Shown: in pieces, positions 13,490 to 21,346 of the stretch | Layout: each line of letters opens with the position of its first letter | Position numbering within the stretch: position 1 is the stretch's first letter | The notes under the pieces: model-generated | Seen by the model: the letters and a program-made list of their open reading frames with translations, nothing else | The model's database searches: none | Told to the model about the DNA's origin: nothing | IMG/VR virus record: IMGVR_UViG_3300021375_000165 | Span: 1-23,683 of that record | DNA from: a virus | Strand: one strand, 5' to 3' | DNA length: 23,683 nucleotides | Translations under genes and position numbers: made by a program

Positions 13490-15100
13490 TTAAAACATAC
13501 GATCGTGTTCGGGATATTCAATCCATCCTTGGTCATCGGCCATTGGATCTCCTGTATCAATAAAGCCAAAAGGCAACAATTCTTCATCTAATTGTTGTTC
13601 TGTTTTTTCTTTTAAAGCTGCTAAAGTATTGATATCTGTTAATTCTCTAAAGAATCTTTGGTCCGATAACCAAGCAAATAATACTAAAGTCATGACTAGA
13701 TCATCGTTGTGACCCGCCTCTGCTTCAAATGAACTACCCTTTTTGCTAAATCGTGATAACTCCTGTATTGTGTTATAATCTTGTAGTATTAACTGATTTT
13801 GTTCAATTAATAATTTCAATATAGAACAACCTTTAGATTTTACACTTTTAGTTGTTCTTATTCCATGATCTGATCTCTTCCCACCAAAGTTAGAAACTTG
13901 TTTACCTGCTCGACCATGATTTTCGGTAAAGAGAAGATTTTCGTAGCCGTAGTCCATAAAGAGTACATCAGCAACCTGCTCGCCAATATCGTTAATTTCT
14001 ATTAACACTGCACTCTCATTATACATCAGCCCTATTCTATATATAACGGAGGCAAAGTCTACTGGACTTATGGTGTTATCCTTAAAGACACATACTTGTT
14101 TGTATGGCATCTCCGTCGTATCAACTATATTAAATGCTGAATAATCAAGTCCTTTACCTCTTGATACATCAACTACCATTACATATGAACGATCTGGTTT
14201 AACGTATTCATATTGTGTTATATTCTCTGCCTCATGTATTGGCCTAGAAGGAGCAAGTTCTTTGAGTTTGGCACCGCTTATTAGTGTACCTGAGCTTCCT
14301 AAGAACTGACAACAATATTCTTGATTAAACTTTTCTTGGTCAAAATCTAACGCCTCAAGCGTTTCATCTCTCCATTGTTCGTCCCTACCTGGGACATCAT
14401 CCCACATAACCTCAACATATTCATAACCATTGGTACCTTCTTTAGCACCTTTACATGTTTTCCAAAAGTGGTTTAATCCGTTTGGAGTAGAAGTCATTAA
14501 TAATTTTGTACTTTTACCTGATGAGATCGTTGGATATACTGAAGCAAAGAATTCATCAAATCCTTCAATAAATGCAACCTCATCAAGATAAAGAAATGAT
14601 ATTGATTTACCACGAATAGCTGATGAAGTAGTTGTACCTGCATATATTTTACAACCATTCTCTAAGGTAATATTACCTTTATTCCATTCCTCAATACCTT
14701 GCTGCATCCACTTAGGTAAAGCTTCATATGCAAGCTGAACTCGGCTTAAAACCTCTCGAGCTGCATCACCTTTGTTTGCCAATATGGCTACAGTTTTAAA
14801 TTCGTTAAACAGGATGTAGTGTAATATAACTGCTACTGCTGTTGTAGTCTTTCCTGCCTGTCTTGATGTTAATACAGCAACACGTCTTGAATCTGTAATC
14901 TTTCTTGTAATATCTTTTTGGTAATCGTACATATCCATTGGAATTAATCCGTGGTCAACATGTACAATTTTAATATACTTCTCAGAAAAGTAAATAGGAT
15001 CCTCGGCGCATTTCATATATTCCTGAAGCATCTCAGGAGTAAACTCAATCTGTTCCCCTATCTTCTTAAGGTAAGAGTTACCTAAGTAACCTCTATCCAT
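13490..15100 (-). CDS. 17: Terminase large subunit gp17
   Basis: The DNA-packaging ATPase and headful nuclease, 536 aa (T4 gp17 has 610). Walker A is TSRQAGKTT (78-86), Walker B is FLYLDEVAF (169-177), and the coupling motif is LMTSTPNG (201-208). The RNase H-like nuclease acidic residues are Asp311 in YVMVVDVSRGKGLDYS, Glu369 in VLIEINDIGE, and Asp466/467 in HNDDLVM. The start overlaps the gp16 end by 8 nt. The C-terminal tail contains WIEYPEHD, whose DNA is repeated nearly exactly in the small ORF at 20754-20909. Confidence 0.98.
   Translation of the reverse strand: MDRGYLGNSYLKKIGEQIEFTPEMLQEYMKCAEDPIYFSEKYIKIVHVDHGLIPMDMYDYQKDITRKITDSRRVAVLTSRQAGKTTTAVAVILHYILFNEFKTVAILANKGDAAREVLSRVQLAYEALPKWMQQGIEEWNKGNITLENGCKIYAGTTTSSAIRGKSISFLYLDEVAFIEGFDEFFASVYPTISSGKSTKLLMTSTPNGLNHFWKTCKGAKEGTNGYEYVEVMWDDVPGRDEQWRDETLEALDFDQEKFNQEYCCQFLGSSGTLISGAKLKELAPSRPIHEAENITQYEYVKPDRSYVMVVDVSRGKGLDYSAFNIVDTTEMPYKQVCVFKDNTISPVDFASVIYRIGLMYNESAVLIEINDIGEQVADVLFMDYGYENLLFTENHGRAGKQVSNFGGKRSDHGIRTTKSVKSKGCSILKLLIEQNQLILQDYNTIQELSRFSKKGSSFEAEAGHNDDLVMTLVLFAWLSDQRFFRELTDINTLAALKEKTEQQLDEELLPFGFIDTGDPMADDQGWIEYPEHDRMF
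13502..13525. repeat. 24-nt dispersed repeat, copy 1 (end of gene 17)
   Basis: Encodes WIEYPEHD at the gp17 C-terminus. It matches 20814-20837 at 22 of 24 positions in the same strand and reading frame. See the finding on this peptide. Confidence 0.8.
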
Positions 15101-15560
15101 CTTCTTTTTCGCCCTTAATCATTTTAAGTAAATCTGATGTAGAGACGATAAGATTATTATTCGTAACGTTTGATTGTGATTGGCTGTCTTCTTCTTTTGC
15201 GTATCTTTTCTTTGTTGACATTTCAACGTAATCTTTGTTTGCATCAAGTAATGTTTTCATTAGTGTTGATACAACCTCAAACGCTCGAGGAGATTCAGAT
15301 TGTTTTGCTATCTCTGTCATTTCACGTACTGCATCATCTCCAAGATTAATAATGTTTTCAATGTTAGCTTTTGCTAATTCAATATCTTTTAAATTTTCAG
15401 CAGCGTTCTTTTCAATAACTGCAGGTGGTTGAACTACACTTTCCTGCGGCAAATTTTTCAGATTATCTACACTTTCTACCACCAATTCACCTTCTATCTC
15501 TTTACGGATTTCTTCTAGGGGTCTCATATTTAATTTCTGCGCTATCTTATCATCTTTCAT
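15093..15560 (-). CDS. 16: Terminase small subunit gp16
   Basis: Assigned by position (directly before gp17, 8-nt overlap), length (155 aa; T4 gp16 has 164) and pattern. A variable N-terminus (LNMRPLEEIRKEIEGELVVE) is followed by a central helical part (DIELAKANIENIINLGDDAV; REMTEIAKQSESPRAFEVVS; TLMKTLLDANKDYVEMSTKK), as in gp16 oligomerisation coiled coils. The end is polar and Ser/Asn-rich and finishes with LLKMIKGEKEDG. The gene recognises phage DNA for packaging. It starts near a near-consensus late promoter. Confidence 0.9.
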   Translation of the reverse strand: MKDDKIAQKLNMRPLEEIRKEIEGELVVESVDNLKNLPQESVVQPPAVIEKNAAENLKDIELAKANIENIINLGDDAVREMTEIAKQSESPRAFEVVSTLMKTLLDANKDYVEMSTKKRYAKEEDSQSQSNVTNNNLIVSTSDLLKMIKGEKEDG

Positions 15561-15565
15561 AGTAT

Positions 15566-15573
15566 TATTTATC
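15566..15573 (-). promoter_or_regulatory. Probable late promoter for gene 16 (one mismatch)
   Basis: GATAAATA on the minus strand, differing from TATAAATA at the first base. It overlaps the stop codon of the cytidylyltransferase gene and lies 6 nt upstream of the gp16 ATG, so any transcript from it would start at or inside the gp16 coding start. This is a weak candidate. Confidence 0.35.
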
Positions 15574-16015
15574 CTTCTTCAGTCATCTTCCAATCGCCAT
15601 CTTTATTTACCCAAGCGCAAGCTTTTCGTAAACCAGATGTACTGAATCTGTGATCACGTTTATTAAAATGTAAATCTATATCTCTCTTACGACAAATATC
15701 TTTTCCAGTAAATTCTTTATCACGATATTCTTCTCCTAAGATACGAACATTAATTGTATATAGTTCCAATATATCTTCAAGATCTCTTTCTGTTTGATAA
15801 GGAATGATTTCGTCAACATAACTTATTGCTTTAAGTTGAGTGTATCTCTCAACAATAGTTTGGATTGGTGGGTTCTTTTCTTTAGGACGATCAACGTGTG
15901 GATTCATTTGTAGTCCTACCATTAAATAATCACATTGTTCTTTTGCATCTCTTAGCATTTGAACATGTCCAGCATGAAGCAGGTCAAAGCTGCTACAAGT
16001 AAATCCAATCTTCAT
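15569..16015 (-). CDS. TagD-like cytidylyltransferase, 148 aa
   Basis: A nucleotidyltransferase-fold enzyme that would activate a phosphorylated polyol or sugar with CTP. It has the HxGH signature in FTCSSFDLLHAGHVQMLRDA (about 5-24), a Lys/Arg-rich variable loop (VDRPKEKNPP), and RFSTSGLR near residues 123-130, the equivalent of the ISTSxLR signature of glycerol-3-phosphate cytidylyltransferases. The length fits TagD (about 130-150). It is inserted between gp15 and gp16, neighbours in T4. The true substrate is unknown. It may take part in host-envelope or virion-glycan changes together with the nucleotidyltransferase-cupin gene at 22414-23175. Confidence 0.88.
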   Translation of the reverse strand: MKIGFTCSSFDLLHAGHVQMLRDAKEQCDYLMVGLQMNPHVDRPKEKNPPIQTIVERYTQLKAISYVDEIIPYQTERDLEDILELYTINVRILGEEYRDKEFTGKDICRKRDIDLHFNKRDHRFSTSGLRKACAWVNKDGDWKMTEEG

Positions 16016-16030
16016 TATATCTTTCCTTCT

Positions 16031-16885
16031 TTAACTGGGTTCAGTATCAGAGATTTGCTCTATGTTTTCCCAGTTGTCATCAAATTCAATCAAACTGAAA
16101 TCAACAGTTTGTGTTATATCATCGGTCGCAACATTATTCGCTGTGCTTCCTGGTTGTAAAGTTTGGAACTCAGAAAATACAGTATTAGCGACAGTGTCTT
16201 CTGCATATCTAACATCAACAAACTTAATTGTGTTCTTATCCTTTTCAGGTCCGAAGAACCATCCTTTCATTGTAAAGTTTAATGTATATAATACACTTCT
16301 TCTTGTATTGAAATCTCCGTCGTATAAATCTTCTGATGCAACATCATTTAATATCAACGGTATGTCCATCGGTTCTAATCCATCAATCAATCTTACGGTA
16401 CTTGTATGATCAGGATTGAAGAATGGTAATATTTGTTCTAAACATTTAACAGCATCTTCATTATATTTTGCCATGATGTATAAACTGAATCCCATATTAT
16501 ATGGAGTTCCTGAATAATGAAATCTTCTTCCGCCACCTGCATCAACTGCTGTCTTTCTTACTTTCCTTGTAGGAGCAACCTTTCTTTCGGCATCATAACT
16601 AAAGCTTGTTAATTCAAAAGACATACGAGGTAATGTCATTGCATAAGGTTGGCCTGCTATTGGTTGACCATAAGCATCAGTACTTGCTCCACCTTGTAAT
16701 GCAGGATCTTGGTCTATACGAACTAATATCTTTTGATACGGTGCATAAGAAATAGGTACTATCTGTCTCTGATTTAAAGTACCATCAGTACTTGTTCTAC
16801 GAACTTCTAACTGATTAAAATATGTACCAAATAAAGCAACATATTTGCGAATCGTAGAATTATAAAAATAATTTGCTATTGCCAT
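16031..16885 (-). CDS. 15: Tail completion/sheath stabiliser gp15
   Basis: Caps the contracted or extended tail and joins it to the neck. It matches marine T4-like gp15: MAIANYFYNSTIRKYVALFG (1-20), VPISYAPYQKILVRIDQDPA, TLPRMSFELTSFSYDAERKV, NMGFSLYIMAKYNEDAVKCL, and EQILPFFNPDHTSTV, at 284 aa (T4 272). The start overlaps the gp14 stop by one base. The C-terminus ENIEQISDTEPS closely resembles the end of gp14 (ENIQISDT). Confidence 0.96.
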   Translation of the reverse strand: MAIANYFYNSTIRKYVALFGTYFNQLEVRRTSTDGTLNQRQIVPISYAPYQKILVRIDQDPALQGGASTDAYGQPIAGQPYAMTLPRMSFELTSFSYDAERKVAPTRKVRKTAVDAGGGRRFHYSGTPYNMGFSLYIMAKYNEDAVKCLEQILPFFNPDHTSTVRLIDGLEPMDIPLILNDVASEDLYDGDFNTRRSVLYTLNFTMKGWFFGPEKDKNTIKFVDVRYAEDTVANTVFSEFQTLQPGSTANNVATDDITQTVDFSLIEFDDNWENIEQISDTEPS

Positions 16886-17574
16886 TAGGTATCACTTATT
16901 TGTATATTTTCACTGAATGGATCTACTTCTGAGAAATCAAGAATACTATCGCCTTCTGTTTCAAATCCGTAGTTAGTCGCAAGATCATCAGTTGTAGAAA
17001 GTGCACTTAGAGTTGCATTATTTGCATCAACAATAATATCTGTATTGTAATCAGCAAAGTAACTATCAATGTTTGTGCGGCCTGTGTTGAATCTTTGATT
17101 ACTGTATTCTATTAATTCACAAACCATATCATAGACTTGTGTTTGTCCCATTTGATAGAATACACTTTCGTGTTCAACATTCTTAATTTCAAATATCTTT
17201 TCGTTAATTGGGAAGTAAATTAAATCTCCTTCTCTTGGACGAATAAGTTCAACAACTTCTCGAGTCACGTGTCTTTCGAATGTTCTATTCGCAACTGTAA
17301 GTGTTAACTGATCTCTTATTTGTAATCCAAACTTAGATAAGAAATCACCTTCGCCTTCAAACCCTTCCATATTTTTAACATATGCTTCAAATTCAAAAAC
17401 TTCGTTATATTCAGGAAAGTCATCTTCATTAAAAATTGTATCACGGCCTTTAATCGCTCTACTTATATAAATTACATCAACACCATATTGCTTGATAGAT
17501 TCAATTACTAAATCATCAATTAATGTTTGCTCTGAAACTCTAGAGTAATTGTTGAAAAATACATTAGTTGCCAT
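16885..17574 (-). CDS. 14: Neck protein gp14
   Basis: A head-completion/neck protein between gp13 and gp15. Characteristic parts are MATNVFFNNYSRVSEQTLID (1-20), IESIKQYGVDVIYISRAI, FLSKFGLQIRDQLTLTVANR, RPREGDLIYFPINEKIFEI, and VFYQMGQTQVYDMVCELIEY. The length of 229 aa is near T4 gp14 (256). The C-terminal 40 residues are acidic and variable and end in ENIQISDT. Confidence 0.95.
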   Translation of the reverse strand: MATNVFFNNYSRVSEQTLIDDLVIESIKQYGVDVIYISRAIKGRDTIFNEDDFPEYNEVFEFEAYVKNMEGFEGEGDFLSKFGLQIRDQLTLTVANRTFERHVTREVVELIRPREGDLIYFPINEKIFEIKNVEHESVFYQMGQTQVYDMVCELIEYSNQRFNTGRTNIDSYFADYNTDIIVDANNATLSALSTTDDLATNYGFETEGDSILDFSEVDPFSENIQISDT

Positions 17575-17577
17575 GCT

Positions 17578-18321
17578 TTATCCAATATAATTATATGAGA
17601 GTGGTTGTAGGTTATTAATAGCTTCTTCTTCCATTAACCTTCTTTCTTCTCGGGCATCTGCTAATATTTGTTCTCCGTTAAATGATACTCCTCCAACTAA
17701 TTGCATTCCGTTAAACTTAGTTAAGTTTGAGCCCCACTGTTCTTTAATTAATGTAGACGCATAATTTTGTAAAAAACGATCCGACCATACATCAGAGTAA
17801 GATGCAGGATCAATGACATCATAAGCTTCGATGATAATATAATCACCAACAACTAATAAGCCTTTATCTGTATCTATGTAAAGTTTGTTTACATGTTTGT
17901 TATATCTTAATCTTGGTTTACTATTAAGCATCTCAGATAAGAATTCCATATGAGACATTGCCATATAATAGTTTGTGATATTATAACCAGTAATATCTTC
18001 AAGGTTATTTAAAACAAATTGATACTGAACATTAAAGATACCACCACCTGCTGATATACTTGACTGCATATCAAAGATTCCTGAAATACCAAGTAACCCT
18101 GAAGGTAATGTTATATAACCATTAGTCTTATCGGTTTCAGTAATTTGGTGTTTTAAATAAACAAGTTGACTTCCGTTATAATGATAGTCTCTCCAAAAGT
18201 CAACTGCTTCATCAATACGATCGTCAATCTGTTCGTCAGAAACATTAATGTCAATCACAGGCGCGCCAAGCTTTCTCATAACCCAATCTTTAAATGTTTG
18301 TCTTGATGTTGGTTGTGCCAT
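17578..18321 (-). CDS. 13: Neck protein gp13
   Basis: A head-completion protein, 247 aa, shorter than T4 gp13 (309) as in other marine T4-like phages. The family signature near the N-terminus is TSRQTFKDWVMRKLGAPVID (5-24), followed by VSDEQIDDRIDEAVDFWRDY and LVYLKHQIT. Later come YYMAMSHMEFLSEMLNSKPR, RLRYNKHVNKLYIDTDKG, and a QNYASTLIKEQWGSNLTKF block. A near-consensus late promoter lies 29 nt upstream. Confidence 0.95.
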   Translation of the reverse strand: MAQPTSRQTFKDWVMRKLGAPVIDINVSDEQIDDRIDEAVDFWRDYHYNGSQLVYLKHQITETDKTNGYITLPSGLLGISGIFDMQSSISAGGGIFNVQYQFVLNNLEDITGYNITNYYMAMSHMEFLSEMLNSKPRLRYNKHVNKLYIDTDKGLLVVGDYIIIEAYDVIDPASYSDVWSDRFLQNYASTLIKEQWGSNLTKFNGMQLVGGVSFNGEQILADAREERRLMEEEAINNLQPLSYNYIG

Positions 18322-18349
18322 TGTGTTAATCTCTTTTGTTTATATTATC

Positions 18350-18357
18350 TATTTATT
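18350..18357 (-). promoter_or_regulatory. Probable late promoter for gene 13 (one mismatch)
   Basis: AATAAATA on the minus strand, one base from the T4 consensus, directly behind the stop of the upstream fibre gene and 29 nt before the gp13 ATG. This is the same placement as the exact sites elsewhere in the block. Confidence 0.5.
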
Positions 18358-19314
18358 TTATAAATCTATTGTAGTTACTGTGGTGAATTTAAAGTCTTTT
18401 ACTTTTGTATCACTTACTCCTGACGCCCTTGCCCATAATTCCGCATTTCCAGCACATGTGTACTGAGCATTTCCGCTTGAACCTGTTGCTGTGTTTGGTA
18501 CATGCCTTATCGTCACAGTTAATCCAGTGGCCATCCCACTCGTTAACCATCCACTATCATAAGCTCCGGTTGTACTAAGATTGTGTTGGCCTCCGGCAGT
18601 ATTAGTTAAGCTTCTTAATGGAGAGATATTACCTGCCGCATCTGAAACTGCGGTAACGTTTACAACCATTTTTATACCTGTAATAGTTCCGCTTGTTGTA
18701 TTATTAGCGTATATTGTTTTTCCTGGATTGCTTCGAGTTAATCCATACCGCGTTGTGGAGGTGCCACCGCCACTAAATAAAGAACCTTTTGTATATGTGA
18801 ATCCATCACTGCCCACCACTGAAGTTTGGCCCATCCAAAACCATAATGTATAGACAGGAGTGCCGGCCCATAAAATATCGAGTCTTGTTTCTGTAAATCC
18901 TTCACCATCAGTATACTCTGTTTGTCTCCATTCGTAAGTACCTTGGCTGCCACTATTGGCTGTAACACCACCTGTTTGGTCGTTATATGTTGTTAGCGCG
19001 TTACTTGAAGAATTAGGCCCTCTTGCATATGCATAGTCAACGCGTGAACCGCTTCCAGTTCCAATTGCTTTACTCTCGTCAGTAGCTACTAATCTCAAAC
19101 CAGCTGTTCCGCTAACATAATAATTTAAACCAAATATTGTGTCAGTGTCAGCTGAGGTACCACCAACGACAAGTTGGTTCTGAAGAAAACCTGTCCCTTC
19201 ACTTATATCTGCTACTAGGTTTGAAATTACATTACTAGTAACACCTGCGGCCGCACCACCAGTTCCACCAGTTGCGGTTGTTCCTGCTACTGTATTAAAT
19301 GTATGACTTGTCAT
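18358..19314 (-). CDS. Fibre/appendage-like virion protein, 318 aa
   Basis: A Gly/Thr/Ser/Asn-rich, beta-type protein (MTSHTFNTVAGTTATGGTGG at the start) of the kind found in phage fibres. There is no signal peptide and no enzymatic motif. Its C-terminal part (AELWARASGVSDTKVKDFKF) matches the part of the upstream 474-aa protein that comes just before the Hint domain (ECWARKSGYEDTKVATWRF), so the two share a domain, and here the protein simply ends there. It lacks the MAIK(I/L)xGTxVI N-terminus of its three neighbours. An AAAGGAAA ribosome site precedes the ATG. Host receptor binding is plausible but unproven. Confidence 0.78.
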   Translation of the reverse strand: MTSHTFNTVAGTTATGGTGGAAAGVTSNVISNLVADISEGTGFLQNQLVVGGTSADTDTIFGLNYYVSGTAGLRLVATDESKAIGTGSGSRVDYAYARGPNSSSNALTTYNDQTGGVTANSGSQGTYEWRQTEYTDGEGFTETRLDILWAGTPVYTLWFWMGQTSVVGSDGFTYTKGSLFSGGGTSTTRYGLTRSNPGKTIYANNTTSGTITGIKMVVNVTAVSDAAGNISPLRSLTNTAGGQHNLSTTGAYDSGWLTSGMATGLTVTIRHVPNTATGSSGNAQYTCAGNAELWARASGVSDTKVKDFKFTTVTTIDL

Positions 19315-19326
19315 TTCTTATTTCCT

Positions 19327-20751
19327 TTACTTATTATGAACAATGTGTCCATCAACAATATATGTATTATCTCCACCAACACTAAGTGAATATACATCTC
19401 TAACTTTTTCTGGCCCTTTATTAATTGATGTTACTTCTTCGTCATAATATTCATTTGTTTCAGAATTATATTTCTTTAATATATCTCCTACCGCAAGTTG
19501 TGTTAAATTGATGTCTGAGTAAACTGGATTGTCAGTATGTTCTCCAAGACATTTCCATCCGTCTGTTGTTAAGAATGGGTGAGTACTTGAAACAAAAGCA
19601 TCGCTTCCGTTTATAGCATAAAAATTGTCTTGTAATGGGAAAGTTCTAAATTCTTCAATTTCTTTATGTAAACCATCATTTCCAATAACGTAATGAACTT
19701 CTCCATCTTCTTTACTTGACCATTGGTTATAAGCTGAATCTAAAGTCATAACACTAACTGTATTAGTATCAACATTCCACATATATAAGTTAGCTGACCC
19801 GAAGAAACATCCAGAACCATATGCTTGAGCATCAGCTCTAAATCTCCAAGTAGCTACTTTGGTATCTTCGTATCCTGACTTTCTGGCCCAACATTCAATA
19901 AGTCTTTCAGTACTGCTAGTAGATGTGCTCGACGGGCTGTATGAGTATGCACTAGTGGATACTGATAGTGTTGCGCCGGTTCCAGCTGTTGCTGACGAAA
20001 CATATCCTGTATCTGTTATAATAGTTCCACCGGTTGATTTAAGAACACATCGAGTTGTGTCTGGTGATATTGAGTTTTCTTCCCATATTTCAGTTTGTTG
20101 TCCATCTGTTCTTGATATAAACGTGCCTGTGCCTTGAGCATAATATCCGTTAGTAGCTCCACCTGAACCATTTGGAGTAAAGAATATTTCTGAACCACCT
20201 CCAGATCTGCTATAAAATTTTATATTACAAGTTGAAGTAGCGATGACGGGGTCTTGTACTCCGTAACTCATACTTACGTGATTGTCCGATATTCCTGTAA
20301 GTTGAGTTCCACCTTCTCTTGCAAGAATTGAAGTAGCTCCTGCCCAACCACTTAATGAACCACCACTAGCAGCAGTATATCCAAAAGCAACTGCTCTGAT
20401 TTCGTCTGCGGCTACTACAGTAAAACATAAGTGCCATCTTTGATAACCTGACCATGTTGGAGTCGTTCCACTTGCCCAACTAATGTTTGATGAAAACGTT
20501 GGTGTATGATTGCTCGAGCTGAGGTCTAATAACATCTGTGCAGAATTTCCAATTGCTGCGGATGTTTCAGTAAAAGTAGTATCAGCATTTAATACACAAT
20601 TCATCATTGGAGTTGAAAAATTTATATTATCGGTAGTTGAACTAATTCCATAAGCAGAATTATTAGACTTAATTCTTGCTACGTTTCCAGCAACGTTTTT
20701 TAATATCCTTGCGTTGTCAATTACGTCAGTTCCTGCTATTTTAATCGCCAT
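19327..20751 (-). CDS. Fibre-like protein with C-terminal self-cleaving Hint domain, 474 aa
   Basis: Residues 1-20 carry the shared anchor motif MAIKIAGTDVIDNARILKN. Residues about 88-130 contain the family repeat PTWSGYQRWHLCF. Residues 280-306 contain ECWARKSGYEDTKVATWRF, shared with the 318-aa neighbour. A GSG linker then leads into a Hint domain (315-474): block A CFFGSANLYMWN (Cys315), block B SSTHPFLTTDGWKCL (His391), block F RDVYSLSVGGDNTYIV (451-466), block G DGHIVHNK with His472-Asn473. The residue after Asn is Lys and is the last one, so protein splicing is not possible. Cleavage at Cys315 would release a 314-residue fibre. An AGGAG ribosome site lies at the end of the upstream small ORF. 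Confidence 0.88.
   Translation of the reverse strand: MAIKIAGTDVIDNARILKNVAGNVARIKSNNSAYGISSTTDNINFSTPMMNCVLNADTTFTETSAAIGNSAQMLLDLSSSNHTPTFSSNISWASGTTPTWSGYQRWHLCFTVVAADEIRAVAFGYTAASGGSLSGWAGATSILAREGGTQLTGISDNHVSMSYGVQDPVIATSTCNIKFYSRSGGGSEIFFTPNGSGGATNGYYAQGTGTFISRTDGQQTEIWEENSISPDTTRCVLKSTGGTIITDTGYVSSATAGTGATLSVSTSAYSYSPSSTSTSSTERLIECWARKSGYEDTKVATWRFRADAQAYGSGCFFGSANLYMWNVDTNTVSVMTLDSAYNQWSSKEDGEVHYVIGNDGLHKEIEEFRTFPLQDNFYAINGSDAFVSSTHPFLTTDGWKCLGEHTDNPVYSDINLTQLAVGDILKKYNSETNEYYDEEVTSINKGPEKVRDVYSLSVGGDNTYIVDGHIVHNK
19330..19809 (-). other. Hint (hedgehog/intein, BIL-like) domain coding region
   Basis: Codons 315-474 of the 474-aa fibre-like gene. The N-terminal Cys can make the N-S acyl shift, and the conserved His of block B and the terminal His-Asn pair are present. 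There is no homing endonuclease (the domain is only 160 aa) and no C-extein beyond one Lys. This matches the bacterial intein-like (BIL) arrangement rather than a splicing intein. Confidence 0.85.
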
Positions 20752-20753
20752 TA

Positions 20754-20909
20754 TTAATCTCCTGTTAACCTTTCAATTGCTGCTTGAAGCTCGGTTAAAT
20801 TATCCTCTTCATTATCGTGTTCTGGATATTGAATCCATTCTTCCCATACATTACCATCTGCGTCTTCTCTTTCAACTTTTGATGATTTAAATAATCCTGT
20901 TAAAGCCAT
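20754..20909 (-). CDS. Small acidic protein, 51 aa, in the fibre cluster
   Basis: A frame between the 143-aa and 474-aa fibre-like genes, with GGGGAG about 9 nt before its ATG and a stop 2 nt before the next start, so it fills the gap exactly as a real gene would. The product begins MALTGLFKSSKVEREDADGN, contains EEWIQYPEHDNEEDN, and ends in the short helix LTELQAAIERLTGD. The WIQYPEHD peptide is nearly identical, also in DNA, to the gp17 C-terminal WIEYPEHD. It could be a small chaperone or adaptor for the fibres, but this is speculation. Confidence 0.72.
   Translation of the reverse strand: MALTGLFKSSKVEREDADGNVWEEWIQYPEHDNEEDNLTELQAAIERLTGD
20814..20837. repeat. 24-nt dispersed repeat, copy 2 (51-aa ORF)
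   Basis: Encodes WIQYPEHD. It matches 13502-13525 at 22 of 24 positions, with the differences at the 10th and 18th bases. Confidence 0.8.
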
Positions 20910-20912
20910 TTC

Positions 20913-21344
20913 TTATGCTCCCCAACTTGTCGCTGTGACTGTGTGAATAGTTGCGTCCCAAGATGTTATAACAATGGTCCAATATCTTGCGGTAGACCAA
21001 TCAGGTTCTGAACCATTTTCAAAAACCCAAGTTATGCCACTTCCACCAAATGCTAAATCGTATAACTGGTCAGTGCCGTCAACAAAATATGTAAATTGGT
21101 CACCGCCTGAAGTACCAGATATTCCTTGTATGACTACATTACCTCCGCTTAGCGTTAAAAACTCTTGATGTTCATCTGCCATAGATGGAGTTAGGTTGCC
21201 TGTGCCAAGTGTTTGTGTTGAGTATTTTGGCTGAACATTATCATATTCACCTTCTACTCCAGTAAGATTTTTAAATCGCATACCTGCTAAAGGTGCGCTT
21301 GTAGATCTATCTATTACTGATGTTCCTTCTATTTTAATTGCCAT
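20913..21344 (-). CDS. Short fibre-like virion protein, 143 aa
   Basis: It starts with the shared MAIKIEGTSVIDRSTSAPLA motif. It then has a beta-rich body (TLSGGNVVIQGISGTSGGDQ, QLYDLAFGGSGITWVFENGS) and ends with the family repeat EPDWSTARYWTIVITSWD followed by TVTATSWGA. Relative to its two larger paralogues it stops right after this repeat, so it is the minimal form of the family. It is spaced 2 nt from the upstream gene stop and is probably coupled. It is likely a structural appendage subunit; function not known. Confidence 0.78.
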   Translation of the reverse strand: MAIKIEGTSVIDRSTSAPLAGMRFKNLTGVEGEYDNVQPKYSTQTLGTGNLTPSMADEHQEFLTLSGGNVVIQGISGTSGGDQFTYFVDGTDQLYDLAFGGSGITWVFENGSEPDWSTARYWTIVITSWDATIHTVTATSWGA

Positions 21345-21346
21345 AA

